64,000 bases of DNA. Source: Colwellia psychrerythraea 34H. Lineage in GTDB: Bacteria > Pseudomonadota > Gammaproteobacteria > Enterobacterales > Alteromonadaceae. Both the position numbers and the translations under genes were made by a program. The notes under the pieces were generated by a model. It was given only the letters and a program-made list of their open reading frames with translations, searched no databases and was not told the origin of the DNA. Below, in pieces: positions 27,330-37,398 of this stretch (within the stretch, counting starts at the first letter, position 1; each line of letters opens with the position of its first letter). The stretch covers positions 3,658,001-3,722,000 of the forward strand of contig NC_003910.7 in the NCBI RefSeq assembly GCF_000012325.1, read 5' to 3'.

Positions 27330-27617
27330 ATGAAACAAAGCATTAAAAAAACTAATTTACTTGTCGCATTATTCGCCACTACTTTATTAAGTACTGCAGC
27401 TACAGCTGCGGTACCAAAAACGGCACTTGTTAAAGCTGAGCCAGTGAACCGAACTCAACTTACAACTGCTGCACATAAAAGCCTAAAGGTTTCTTTAGCA
27501 CCCGCTAAAATTATATTTACACAACAATCGACTGACGCAGGCTTTGCTAAACAAAAGCAAACAGCTAATCAAAACAAGTCTATTACGATAACTAACGCAA
27601 GTTTAATTGCTGAATAA
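27330..27617 (+). CDS. Small exported protein, unknown function
   Basis: A 95-residue protein with a clear Sec signal peptide: KKTN start, hydrophobic LLVALFATTLLSTAATA, cleavage likely after ATAA near residue 27. The mature part (~68 residues) is basic and rich in Ala, Thr, Gln and Lys, with no Cys and no recognised domain. AGGACAAACAC gives an AGGA ribosome site upstream. It is monocistronic with its own structured leader and terminator. I cannot assign a family. Confidence 0.6.
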   Translation: MKQSIKKTNLLVALFATTLLSTAATAAVPKTALVKAEPVNRTQLTTAAHKSLKVSLAPAKIIFTQQSTDAGFAKQKQTANQNKSITITNASLIAE

Positions 27618-27760
27618 TTAAAGTGAACTACACTGTGTAAAGTAATACTAACCACAGTGGTTATCACTCTTCATGTCGGTTCGTTTTAACCCGCATGTTA
27701 CCATATTTCAAAATGCTCGCACATTTACTGAAGTAAGATCTTAGTTATTAAGATCGCAAA

Positions 27761-27793
27761 TAAAAAAAGGTGTCCTAGGACACCTTTTTTATT
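27761..27793. terminator. Bidirectional terminator between small exported protein and kdsA
   Basis: AAAAAAAGGTGTCC and GGACACCTTTTTT make a perfect stem with a TA centre, flanked by A- and T-runs. Confidence 0.85.
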
Positions 27794-27864
27794 GCTTAAA
27801 TTATAAGTTACCACTTACTTAACGAATAATAAGTAGGCTCAAAATACGTAAGATGGATCAAATT

Positions 27865-28716
<852 letters not shown>

Positions 28717-28915
28717 CTAAAAAGTATTCCTAAAAAAGTACCGTAATTCTATTATCAGATATGTGCAAAAAGTAGCTTTAAGTAATGCTTCAACTTTAAG
28801 CTGTATAAATCAATTTAAAGGAAAAAGCACTGAGTTGACACTTATCAATTAGAAAAGTATCAATGAGCACTTTTGACACCTAAATTCGTTCATACATCAA
28901 CAAGGTGATGTTTTA

Positions 28916-30178
28916 CTAACTACCGATAATACGTAATAGTTGTCCACACATCCAAGCCATATAAGTACCTAGGGCATAACCTAGTACTGCAAGTAATACA
29001 CCAACAGGTGCTAATGATGGGTGGAATGCAGAGGCAATCACTGGGGCAGAAGCTGCACCACCAATATTAGCTTTACTACCTACCGCTAAGTAAAATATTG
29101 GCGCTTTAATGAATCGGCCAACAGCAAATAATAAAGCGACGTGTATTGCCATCCAAATTAAACCAATAACCACATACTTCGGCGCTTCTGCTATTTGGGT
29201 AACATCCATATGCAAACCAATGGTTGCAACAAGAATATATAAGAAACTACTACCAACTTTAGAGGCACCTACCGATTCAAGTCGTCTAACTTTAGTAAAC
29301 GATAAAGCCAAGCCAATTGAAGTTACTAAGACAATAATCCAAAATAATTTACTGTGTAGACTGAATTTTTTTAGATCAGGGAAATTTTGTTGGAAAAACG
29401 GTACCAGTAAATCAGCTGCAAAATGGGCAAAACCAGCTGCACCAAAAGCGATGGCAATAATAAATATAAAATCTTTCAATTCTGGCGTTCGTTTATGCTC
29501 TTTGTCAAAAGCTTCAACATCAGCAATTAATTTATCAATACCCGAGGTATCTGCACCACTTTTAGCATCAATAGCTTTATGGTTTGCAGCAATATAAAGT
29601 AATACTGCCATCCAAATATTAGCCACTACAATATCTACTGTGACCATAATGGTAAATATCTTACCATCCGCTTCAAATATTTCTTTCATCGCTAACATAT
29701 TAGCGCCACCGCCAATCCAGCTACCAGCAAGAGCGGCCATACCACGCCATACAGCTTCAGGACCGGTAACACCAATAAGCTCAGGCCAAATAGCAGAGAC
29801 AATTAGCAAAGCAATTGGACCACCAATTACGACCCCGACGGTACCAGTTAAAAACATAATAATAGCTTTGCTACCAAGGCCTGCAATGGCTTTTACATCG
29901 ATACTTAACGTTAACAGTACTAAACAAGCAGGTAGAAGAAAGTATTTTGCTACTTCATCAACTTGGCTAACCTCAGCACTCACTATGCCAAAGGTATTTA
30001 AAAAAGAAGGCAGTAAATAGCACATTAATAACGCAGGTACATATTTATAAAATTTTTGACAGGCGGAATTCTTACTCGTGGAAGTATAAAAAACCAAGCC
30101 TAAGATAAGCGCCAAAAGTCCCAATACTACTGCATCATTGGTAATGAGTGGCGCATTCGCCACAATATTTTCTTGCAT
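28916..30178 (-). CDS. DUF819-family membrane protein
   Basis: A 420-residue polytopic protein with about ten to eleven hydrophobic segments and a long charged loop near residues 205-235 (KSGADTSGIDKLIADVEAFDKEHKR). The DUF819 (YjcL-type) signatures are GSWIGGGANMLAMKEIF and VGSKANIGGAASAPVIASAF. Function is unknown; the repeated G-G-x-x-N/A motifs suggest an inverted-repeat transporter. AAGGCA precedes the ATG, and the leader before it (30183-30245) is a low-complexity A-rich run with ACAAAA repeats on the sense strand. It sits between sirB1 and kdsA. Confidence 0.85.
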   Translation of the reverse strand: MQENIVANAPLITNDAVVLGLLALILGLVFYTSTSKNSACQKFYKYVPALLMCYLLPSFLNTFGIVSAEVSQVDEVAKYFLLPACLVLLTLSIDVKAIAGLGSKAIIMFLTGTVGVVIGGPIALLIVSAIWPELIGVTGPEAVWRGMAALAGSWIGGGANMLAMKEIFEADGKIFTIMVTVDIVVANIWMAVLLYIAANHKAIDAKSGADTSGIDKLIADVEAFDKEHKRTPELKDFIFIIAIAFGAAGFAHFAADLLVPFFQQNFPDLKKFSLHSKLFWIIVLVTSIGLALSFTKVRRLESVGASKVGSSFLYILVATIGLHMDVTQIAEAPKYVVIGLIWMAIHVALLFAVGRFIKAPIFYLAVGSKANIGGAASAPVIASAFHPSLAPVGVLLAVLGYALGTYMAWMCGQLLRIIGS

Positions 30179-30254
30179 TATTTTGCCTTTTATCTTTATT
30201 TATATTTTTGTTTTTGTTTTTGTTCTTATTTTTATTCTTGATAAAGTAAAAATT

Positions 30255-31076
30255 CTAGTGAAGTACGTTATTACCAACATCAATTTTTTCAAGTTGAATT
30301 TTTAATATTTTCGCTGCGGGATCTTTAGGGCATTGCTCTACGAAATAACGGTAATCATCAACCGCCACTTTAAAACAATCAAGCTGGTGCAGCAAGAAAC
30401 CACGGTCTCTACGTTGCAATGGATCGTCAGGATTTAATGACAAGATAACATCAACGCATGTTAATGCTTTATCAAAGGCCTGTTCATGGATCAAAACGTT
30501 TTTCAGTGCTGATAGGTGTTCTACCAAAGCGACACTGTCATCGATTGCTTTTAATTCTTGCTCTCCAGGATCGCCATCTAACTCATCTAAACGCACATCA
30601 AGCTCAGTCCAATCGAGTGACTCTCCTGTTATTGCATCAAAAATAATAGCGTACTGCTCATCACAGCACAGGCGTACCATAATTTTATTGGGGATAAATA
30701 CTAAGTCTGTCTCAAAGCCACAAGCGGTAATGATTTCTTTAACTAAAGCCGCCTTAACAACAGGTGACATAGCACGTTGATTCAGACCTTTTGCGACACT
30801 ATAAGCAGAAATAGGCCAGCGGGTCTGATAACGGTCTATAAATAAGTGCTGAAAATATAATTCATTAAGTAAAGCTTCTGCTTTTTCTAATGGTGATTCT
30901 ATTTCACTTATGATGGCAATACACTGGCTGATAATTAATTCTAAGCTATCCAAAGATGCTTCAGTTTGCACAGGTTCTTGAGCACTATCGGCAAAAACAT
31001 GCTCTTCAATTAGTACAAGTTTCTGTAGTAAATCTTTATCGGCAGACTTTAATTCTGATAAAAACAATTCATTCAT
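30255..31076 (-). CDS. sirB1: SirB1-family protein (transglutaminase-like and TPR)
   Basis: A 273-residue SirB1/YchA protein. The N-terminal transglutaminase-like region includes LNELYFQHLFIDRYQTRWPISAYSVAKGLNQRAMSPVVKAAL. A tetratricopeptide-like C terminus follows from about 195 (ALTCVDVILSLNPDDPLQRRDRGFLLHQLDCFKVAVDDYRYF). The canonical catalytic Cys of transglutaminases is not evident, as usual in this family. The cellular role is unsettled. Position downstream of sirB2 matches E. coli. Confidence 0.85.
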   Translation of the reverse strand: MNELFLSELKSADKDLLQKLVLIEEHVFADSAQEPVQTEASLDSLELIISQCIAIISEIESPLEKAEALLNELYFQHLFIDRYQTRWPISAYSVAKGLNQRAMSPVVKAALVKEIITACGFETDLVFIPNKIMVRLCCDEQYAIIFDAITGESLDWTELDVRLDELDGDPGEQELKAIDDSVALVEHLSALKNVLIHEQAFDKALTCVDVILSLNPDDPLQRRDRGFLLHQLDCFKVAVDDYRYFVEQCPKDPAAKILKIQLEKIDVGNNVLH

Positions 31077-31170
31077 AACTAATTATCTTAATGACTCCGT
31101 TGGATGCTTAACCAATAAATTCGATTTTGCACTTTAGTTCAGACTTAAACTTTATTTTTAACTGTTATTG

Positions 31171-31536
31171 TTAGCTAAAAAACATCGCTTCGCGAGTTAT
31201 TGCTAAGCGAACTATCAACATTACCCAACCCATAGCACCTAAAAAACCAAGTATTTGCATCGGTCTATTACGCGCTAATTTCAAGGTGTAATAGCCAGTA
31301 AATATATAAGCAAACAAAGCTAAAATCTTTTCAGCTAACCACATTTGTTCCATTGGGTTTAAATGTAATTTTACGGCTAACGAAATACCAGCAATAAGTA
31401 AAAAAGTATCGATAACATGAGGGCTTATCTTTAACCATTTACGGTCAAGATTCTTTGATGCCATTAACGTTAAAATAAAACGGTAGGTGAATAAGCTAAT
31501 GCTAAGTACTGCAAGGGTTATATGTAAATGTTTCAA
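31171..31536 (-). CDS. sirB2: SirB2-family inner-membrane protein
   Basis: A 121-residue protein with four hydrophobic segments. I choose the TTG at 31534-31536 (then KHLHITLAVLSISLF) because AAAGGA lies six bases before it and this is where family members start. The longer ATG reading adds 19 residues without family similarity and without a good ribosome site. The C terminus has GYYTLKLARNRPMQILGFLGAMGWVMLIV. Function is unknown despite the name. In E. coli it directly follows prmC; here a repeat element lies between them. Confidence 0.82.
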   Translation of the reverse strand: MKHLHITLAVLSISLFTYRFILTLMASKNLDRKWLKISPHVIDTFLLIAGISLAVKLHLNPMEQMWLAEKILALFAYIFTGYYTLKLARNRPMQILGFLGAMGWVMLIVRLAITREAMFFS

Positions 31537-31696
31537 AGTTATTCCTTTTATTTGAGCAAATGGTTCTATTAATTTGTCCAATTGCTTATGCAATTATTTT
31601 CTCATAGTGTATCGATTTTAGGTTATCAAAACGTTTCAAAGTGTAACCCTAAAGCAAAAATCAACGATTAAGTTAAACAACAAGTATTAACCGACT

Positions 31697-31962
31697 TATA
31701 CCCGCTCCACCTGAAGATGTTTGTTTCAGGAGATCTGAGCGAATCATAATCAAGGCACATTTTTTTGTTAAGGGTTATTCCCTTAAAAATAAATGTAACG
31801 AAGAGTATGGTTTGCTCAGTTCTCCCCAAAGGGCTGGTTTATAAATGCTTTATGCTACGTTATTGATTTCGATAAGGGAACAACCATTCTCTTCAATCAA
31901 TGCCTTCCCTAAAGCATTTATAATTCCAGCTGCATCCTGCATATTCAAGTGGGACGGGTATA
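31697..31962. repeat. MITE-like repeat element, copy 2, between sirB2 and prmC
   Basis: A 266-bp element bounded by TATACCCG (31697-31704) and CGGGTATA (31955-31962). It matches the element at 831-1094 in ends, length and internal core (TTATTGATTT, GGAACAACCATT, AATCAATG). Inside, AAATGCTTTATG and CCCTAAAGCATTTA are inverted arms, and a second small palindrome (AAGGGTTATTCCCTT) lies in the left half. It fills most of the 351-base gap and overlaps the last six codons of prmC. No ORF of its own. Confidence 0.7.
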
Positions 31963-32829
31963 TAAACTTGCCCAAGTGATACGCTCGTGACCATTGAAGT
32001 CTCTAACGGTTTGTACATTGTCATAACCTAAAGCCGTTAAGATATTTCTTACCGCTTGACCTTGCTCAAAACCATGTTCAAAAAATAGAGAACCGTGAGT
32101 ATTGAGAAACTTTAGCGCTTGTTGTGCTATGTGCTTAATATCACCAAGCCCTTGCTCATCGGCAACCAAAGCAGATTCAGGTTCACAACGCACATCACCT
32201 TGGCTTAGATGCTTATCTAATGCATCAATATAAGGGGGGTTAGAAACAATCACATCAAACTTACGCTCATTAACTGCATTAAACCAATCACTTTGGAATA
32301 TATTCACATGCGATAAGTGTAAGTCTTGTGCGTTTTGCTTGGCTAGTTTTACTGCATCAAGACTAAAATCAATAGCGTCAATTTGCCAGTTTGGTTGTTC
32401 TGATGCAAGCGCTAGTGCGATTGCACCAGTGCCAGTACCAAGATCTAAGCAATGTAAGGTATCCAACTCACCAAAATGTTCAAGGACTAGTTCAACTAAA
32501 ACTTCGGTGTCAGGACGTGGGATAAGCGTAGCCGGTGAAACCCGAAATGGCAGAGACCAAAACTCTTGTACTCCAACAATATAAGCTATTGGCTCACCCA
32601 TTATCCGCCTTTGTAATAAGGCAAGATACTGTTGTTCAGATTGCTCAGTTACTTCTTTCTCTGGCCAAGTAAGTAAGTAACTACGTTCCTTATCAAGCAC
32701 AAAACACAAGAGGATTTGTGCATCGAGCTTAGCACTATCTGAACAGGAAACTAATTGTTCCTGTCCGTGTGCTATCCAGTACGCTATGGTGTTATTTTCC
32801 ATTGATATTACTGATAAAGTGGCTGACAA
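31945..32829 (-). CDS. prmC: Release factor glutamine methyltransferase PrmC
   Basis: A 294-residue PrmC (HemK) that methylates the GGQ glutamine of release factors 1 and 2. The SAM-binding CLDLGTGTGAIALALA and the active-site NPPYI are intact, and the N-terminal helical domain has GEPIAYIVGVQEFW. It starts nine bases after prfA stops. The final residues (SLYTRPT and stop) are encoded inside the TATACCCG repeat element, so the native C terminus appears to have been replaced by repeat sequence. The catalytic part is unaffected. Confidence 0.93.
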   Translation of the reverse strand: MSATLSVISMENNTIAYWIAHGQEQLVSCSDSAKLDAQILLCFVLDKERSYLLTWPEKEVTEQSEQQYLALLQRRIMGEPIAYIVGVQEFWSLPFRVSPATLIPRPDTEVLVELVLEHFGELDTLHCLDLGTGTGAIALALASEQPNWQIDAIDFSLDAVKLAKQNAQDLHLSHVNIFQSDWFNAVNERKFDVIVSNPPYIDALDKHLSQGDVRCEPESALVADEQGLGDIKHIAQQALKFLNTHGSLFFEHGFEQGQAVRNILTALGYDNVQTVRDFNGHERITWASLYTRPT

Positions 32830-32837
32830 AACTACGA

Positions 32838-33926
32838 TTAATGTTGTTCGGCTAATTCAGCTAACAAATCAGCTTGGTTTTCTTGCATTATCGGCTCCAT
32901 CACCAGTTGTAAACTACCTTCCATAATTTCGTTTAAACGATATAAAGTCAGGTTAATACGGTGATCACTCATGCGACCTTGTGGAAAGTTGTAGGTACGA
33001 ATACGTTCAGAGCGATCACCACTGGCAACAAGGTTACGACGTGATGATTCTTCTTCACTACGACGTTTTTCATCTTCAGCCTGCTGCAGGCGTGCTTGAA
33101 GTACTGACATCGCTTGCGCTCTGTTTTTATGCTGTGAGCGTTGTTCTTGACACTCAACCACAACACCCGTAGGAATATGGGTAATACGAATAGCCGAGTC
33201 TGTTTTGTTAACATGCTGACCACCTGCACCTGATGCACGGAAAGTATCAACTTTTAAGTCAGCTTTATTAATTTCAATCGCATCTGCCTCTGGAATTTCA
33301 GGCATAACAACTACAGTACAAGCCGAGGTATGTACTCTACCTTGAGATTCAGTCGCTGGCACACGTTGTACACGGTGACCACCCGACTCAAATTTCATAT
33401 GACCGAAAACGCCTTCACCATTTACTTTCATGATCAGTTCTTTATAACCGCCCTGCTCACTTTCATTGGAGTTCATTACTTCAATTTTCCAGCCTTTCTT
33501 TTCTGCATAACGGCTGTACATTCTAAATAAATCACCAGCAAAAATAGCCGCTTCATCACCACCAGCTCCAGCACGAATTTCAACAAAACAGTTGTTATCA
33601 TCGTTAGGATCGCGTGGAAGTAATAAAATTTGTAATTCATCCGCAATATCAGCAACCGCTTTTTTCGCGTCTTTGAATTCTTCCTGTGCCATTTCTCGCA
33701 TATCAGGATCGTCATCTTTAAGCATCAGCTCTGCTGTAGAAAAATCATCTTCAGCACTTTTATAATTATTAAAAACTGAAGTCACTGCATCAAGCTGCTT
33801 AAACTCTTTAGATAAAGCACGGAACTTTTCTTGGTCGCTAATGGTTGCAGGATCGGATAATAATGCCTGTACTTCTTCAAAGCGCTCTACTAGCACTTCA
33901 AGTTTCTGATAAACTGATGATTTCAT
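32838..33926 (-). CDS. prfA: Peptide chain release factor 1
   Basis: A 362-residue RF1, which reads UAA and UAG. The codon-recognition tripeptide is PAT in [14 protein letters not shown], and the catalytic GGQ is near residue 235 in [25 protein letters not shown] precedes domain 2. It lies between hemA and prmC, the widely conserved order, so the factor and its modifying enzyme are made together. Confidence 0.97.
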   Translation of the reverse strand: MKSSVYQKLEVLVERFEEVQALLSDPATISDQEKFRALSKEFKQLDAVTSVFNNYKSAEDDFSTAELMLKDDDPDMREMAQEEFKDAKKAVADIADELQILLLPRDPNDDNNCFVEIRAGAGGDEAAIFAGDLFRMYSRYAEKKGWKIEVMNSNESEQGGYKELIMKVNGEGVFGHMKFESGGHRVQRVPATESQGRVHTSACTVVVMPEIPEADAIEINKADLKVDTFRASGAGGQHVNKTDSAIRITHIPTGVVVECQEQRSQHKNRAQAMSVLQARLQQAEDEKRRSEEESSRRNLVASGDRSERIRTYNFPQGRMSDHRINLTLYRLNEIMEGSLQLVMEPIMQENQADLLAELAEQH

Positions 33927-34177
33927 TGGGAATATTCTTATATTTTAGATAAGGATGACTAAATTACTGCTATTCTAACACAGTAATAACGCAATCCACC
34001 ATGTCCGCTGCAAATTGTCATGGCGGTGCACTAGCAGAGTCAGGGCATGTTAATCTTTCAGGGTTAAAATTTGTTCACATTAAAGCGGATTTAATTACAG
34101 TCGAATTTTTAGCATAGCCATGCTAAATAAATCAAATAAGGTCTTTGCTTTTATGAGTACATAAAATAATACGAGGT

Positions 34178-35446
34178 CTACTCTTGTGAATCTATATTAA
34201 AGATGTCACGTAAATAGATAAGTTTATCCAGTTCACCACCTTGGGCAGCAGACTGGAGAGCACTGGTAGGTGCATGCATGAATTTATTGGTAAGTTTATT
34301 GGCAAGTTCAGCTAGAACAGCTTCTGAATTTTTACCATTTTTTAATTGTATGAATGCTTTTTCGAGTAAAACATCACGGTTATCTAAACATTGTTTACGA
34401 TAACTAATGACAGTGTCCTGCGTATTTAAACCGCGCAGCCATGCCATAAAATTATCGGACTGGCTATTCACAATGCTTTCAGCTTGAACTGCAGCTTTAC
34501 GTCGATTGGCTATATTCTTAGCAATAATGCCTTGTAAGTCATCAACGGTATATAAAAATACATCTTCAAGTTCTGAAACTTGTTCTTCAATATCACGAGG
34601 AACAGCAAGATCAACCATAAAAATAGGTTGATGCTTACGTGACGCTAACGCTTGCTCAACCATGCCTTTACCAATGATAGGTAAAGTAGATCCGGTAGAG
34701 CTGATAACAATATCAGCATTACACATATGTTCAGGTATTTGCGCTAAAGTAATAACATCAGCGCCAATTTTCGTTGCCATGTTTTCAGCACGTGCAAGTG
34801 TTCTGTTAGCAACGGTAATTTTACCGACATTATTTTCATATAAATGTTTTGCAACTAACTCAATAGTTTCACCTGCACCAACAAGCAATACTTTAGTTTT
34901 TTCAAGGCCGCCAAAAATATGCTTGGCTAAGTTTACTGAAGCAAAGGCAACAGATACTGCACTGGCACCAATTTCAGTTTCTGTGCGAACTTGTTTTGCT
35001 ACGCCAAAAGTACGTTGAAATAACCGGTCCATAATCAATGACATAGAGCCAGCAGCTTTCGCTTGACTATAAGCTTGTTTCATTTGCCCTAGGATTTGCG
35101 GTTCGCCTAAAACAAGAGAGTCTAAACCACAGGCTACGCGCATCATATGATTAACGGCTTGCTGGTCTTTATGCCAATATAGGCTAGGTAAAATAGTCGA
35201 GGCGGGTACGTTATGGAAACTTTCTAGCCATTTAATTAGGCGTTGCTGAGTAACATCAAAGTCACCATCTTGTACTAGGTATAACTCTGTTCTATTACAG
35301 GTAGAAAGAATAGCAACTTCACGACACTGTACTGCATTAAGCATTTCTTGAAGGGCAATAGAAAGCTTATCTGGATTAAAAGATATTTTCTCTCTGACCG
35401 CAACAGGCGCAGTTTTATGATTAATTCCAACAGCAACGATAGACAC
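34178..35446 (-). CDS. hemA: Glutamyl-tRNA reductase
   Basis: A 422-residue HemA that reduces Glu-tRNA(Glu) to glutamate-1-semialdehyde, the entry to tetrapyrroles. The nucleophile is Cys50 in ILSTCNRTELY. GINHKTAPVAVREKISF is the N-terminal signature and VLLVGAGETIEL the NADPH-binding loop. QRTFGVAKQVRTETEIG is complete. The C-terminal dimerisation domain is present. A 250-base gap separates it from prfA. lolB diverges from it across 195 bases, the standard arrangement in gammaproteobacteria. Confidence 0.97.
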   Translation of the reverse strand: MSIVAVGINHKTAPVAVREKISFNPDKLSIALQEMLNAVQCREVAILSTCNRTELYLVQDGDFDVTQQRLIKWLESFHNVPASTILPSLYWHKDQQAVNHMMRVACGLDSLVLGEPQILGQMKQAYSQAKAAGSMSLIMDRLFQRTFGVAKQVRTETEIGASAVSVAFASVNLAKHIFGGLEKTKVLLVGAGETIELVAKHLYENNVGKITVANRTLARAENMATKIGADVITLAQIPEHMCNADIVISSTGSTLPIIGKGMVEQALASRKHQPIFMVDLAVPRDIEEQVSELEDVFLYTVDDLQGIIAKNIANRRKAAVQAESIVNSQSDNFMAWLRGLNTQDTVISYRKQCLDNRDVLLEKAFIQLKNGKNSEAVLAELANKLTNKFMHAPTSALQSAAQGGELDKLIYLRDIFNIDSQE

Positions 35447-35641
35447 AGTAATAAACCTATTTTGTAAACATTTCCGACAAGTTTTATAGAACTTGTTTTA
35501 TATAGTAACGTAAGTATACCCTAAGCCCTGCTATTAAAATATGATCTGTGATAAAAGACCCTAAAAATAATACTGCTATTTACAAAGGCTAAAAAGCTAT
35601 GTTTCAATAACAATTATCATCGTTTTAAGCACTTATCATTA

Positions 35642-36289
35642 ATGTCCCAATTTATTAAAGCTCACCTTTATTCACCCTATTTACTCACCCTTACCTTATG
35701 TACGGTATTAGTATCAGGTTGTAGTACTCTGCCTAATAATGAAACTCAGGTATTAATTAAACAAACATCCCAACAAAGAATTGACGAACTGCAACACTTA
35801 CAGCAGTGGAAAATAAAGGGTAAAATAGCTTTTATAGAAAAAAAATCACGCAGTAGCGCAACATTATCTTGGCAAGTTGACGAAAATAAAAGCACCCAAA
35901 AACTCAATTTAACCACTTATTTAGGGATAAATGTTCTACAACTTGATTCGAATGCTAACAGCCATAAAATACAAGTAGATGGAAAAACCTATCAAGGCCA
36001 TAATTTAGAAGTACTTATTCATTCCATTACCGGTTTAACCTTACCAACCCAAGCACTGACGTTTTGGCTCAAAGGTATACCCTATCAAGAAGATGATAGT
36101 ATTCATTATCAAAAAACTACGCAGCTACCACTCACGCTATCAAGCTATTATAATAATGAATTATGGCAAGTCAGCTACGCTAACTATCAGCAAATTGATA
36201 GCTATAGCTTAGCGACTAAATTTTCGATTAAGAAAGATGATTTATTAATTAAAATTGTCGTCAATGACTGGTCTATTACCAACAAATAA
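35642..36289 (+). CDS. lolB: Outer-membrane lipoprotein LolB
   Basis: A 215-residue lipoprotein with a signal peptide ending in the lipobox VSGC (Cys near residue 27). The mature part has WKIKGKIAFIEKKSRSSATLSWQ and ISLNLTTYLGIN-like strands typical of LolB. It receives lipoproteins from LolA and inserts them in the outer membrane. It overlaps the region where ispE begins and forms the lolB-ispE-prs operon. Divergent from hemA. Confidence 0.92.
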   Translation: MSQFIKAHLYSPYLLTLTLCTVLVSGCSTLPNNETQVLIKQTSQQRIDELQHLQQWKIKGKIAFIEKKSRSSATLSWQVDENKSTQKLNLTTYLGINVLQLDSNANSHKIQVDGKTYQGHNLEVLIHSITGLTLPTQALTFWLKGIPYQEDDSIHYQKTTQLPLTLSSYYNNELWQVSYANYQQIDSYSLATKFSIKKDDLLIKIVVNDWSITNK

Positions 36290-36335
36290 TTGGCTATTGC
36301 CAAATAATATCACTCAAAATAAGCAGAATATTTAC

Positions 36336-37238
36336 ATGACTTGCGCTTCTAACTCGAACTCTTTTCTTAATAAAGCGATTGAATTTCCATCGCCAGCAAA
36401 GATTAACTTATTTTTACACATTGTCGGACAACGTGAAGATGGTTATCACAATTTAGAAACACTTTTTCAATTTATCGATCATAGCGATACTCTTACCTTA
36501 ACGGCGACCGAAACGCCTGATATAGAATTATTAACACCTATTGATGGTGTTAATAATGACGATAACTTAATTGTCAAAGCAGCACGATTACTAAAAAATA
36601 GAAGTAATACTGATTTGGGCGTTAAGATCAGTATCAATAAAATCCTACCAATGGGTGGAGGTTTGGGTGGTGGTTCATCAAATGCAGCGACCGTTTTAGT
36701 TGCACTCAATTTGTTATGGCAGTGCGAGTTTTCTTTAAGTGAATTGTCATCGTTAGGTTTGAGTCTTGGCGCCGATGTACCTATATTTATTCATGGTTTT
36801 TCTGCCTTTGCCCAAGGCGTAGGTGACCATCTCACCGCTATCAAACCTCAAGAGTCTTGGTATTTGATTACTAAACCTGAATGTAGCATCTCTACAAAGG
36901 AAATTTTTACTGCTGTAGATCTACCTAGAAATACTAAGAAACTTGACCCCACAGCCCTTAACACTAGCGACTTCGTCACTGAAAGCTTTCATAATGACTG
37001 CCAAACATTAGTAATAAAACAGTATCCCGAGGTTGCCAAGTTACTGGCTTGGTTGGTAGAATACGCACCCTCAAGAATGACAGGAACTGGAGCGTGTGTT
37101 TTTACGCAATTTTCTAGTTATCAAGAGGCGCGTTCATTACAAGCGAAACTCCCTAAAGGAATAAGCTCTTTTGTAGCGCAAGGACTGAATAAGTCTCCAC
37201 TCTGCTCTGTAATAGCAAAGCTATCATTGAGCGAGTAA
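36336..37238 (+). CDS. ispE: 4-diphosphocytidyl-2-C-methyl-D-erythritol kinase
   Basis: A 300-residue GHMP kinase of the non-mevalonate isoprenoid pathway. I take ATG 36336 (MTCASNSNSF). An earlier ATG at 36255 overlaps lolB and would add 27 residues not usual for the family, though translational coupling could allow it. FPSPAKINLFLHIVGQREDGYH is the N-terminal signature. LPMGGGLGGGSSNAATVL is the ATP loop and MTGTGACVFTQF the third GHMP motif. Confidence 0.93.
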   Translation: MTCASNSNSFLNKAIEFPSPAKINLFLHIVGQREDGYHNLETLFQFIDHSDTLTLTATETPDIELLTPIDGVNNDDNLIVKAARLLKNRSNTDLGVKISINKILPMGGGLGGGSSNAATVLVALNLLWQCEFSLSELSSLGLSLGADVPIFIHGFSAFAQGVGDHLTAIKPQESWYLITKPECSISTKEIFTAVDLPRNTKKLDPTALNTSDFVTESFHNDCQTLVIKQYPEVAKLLAWLVEYAPSRMTGTGACVFTQFSSYQEARSLQAKLPKGISSFVAQGLNKSPLCSVIAKLSLSE

Positions 37239-37398
37239 AGTTTTATAAAGATTTGCTAACTTAACCAATACGGCTGTTTTTAAGCACATTATTGTGCTAG
37301 AAAAAAGCTGTTACAGTTAAGCCGGCCTATACTGTTCAATGATTGCTTATCAATCAAAGAGCCTACTATTAATGTCAAATATTTCTGAGGAATCGAAA

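Noticed and set aside
29109..30020. Plus-strand ORFs within the DUF819 gene
   Set aside because: Antisense shadows of a membrane-protein gene; no ribosome sites or family similarity.
31537..31593. Nineteen-residue N-terminal extension of SirB2
   Set aside because: AAAGGA lies inside it, six bases before the TTG that begins the conserved protein.
37339..37398. Twenty-residue N-terminal extension of Prs
   Set aside because: The GTG at 37399 has a good ribosome site and gives the standard Prs N terminus.
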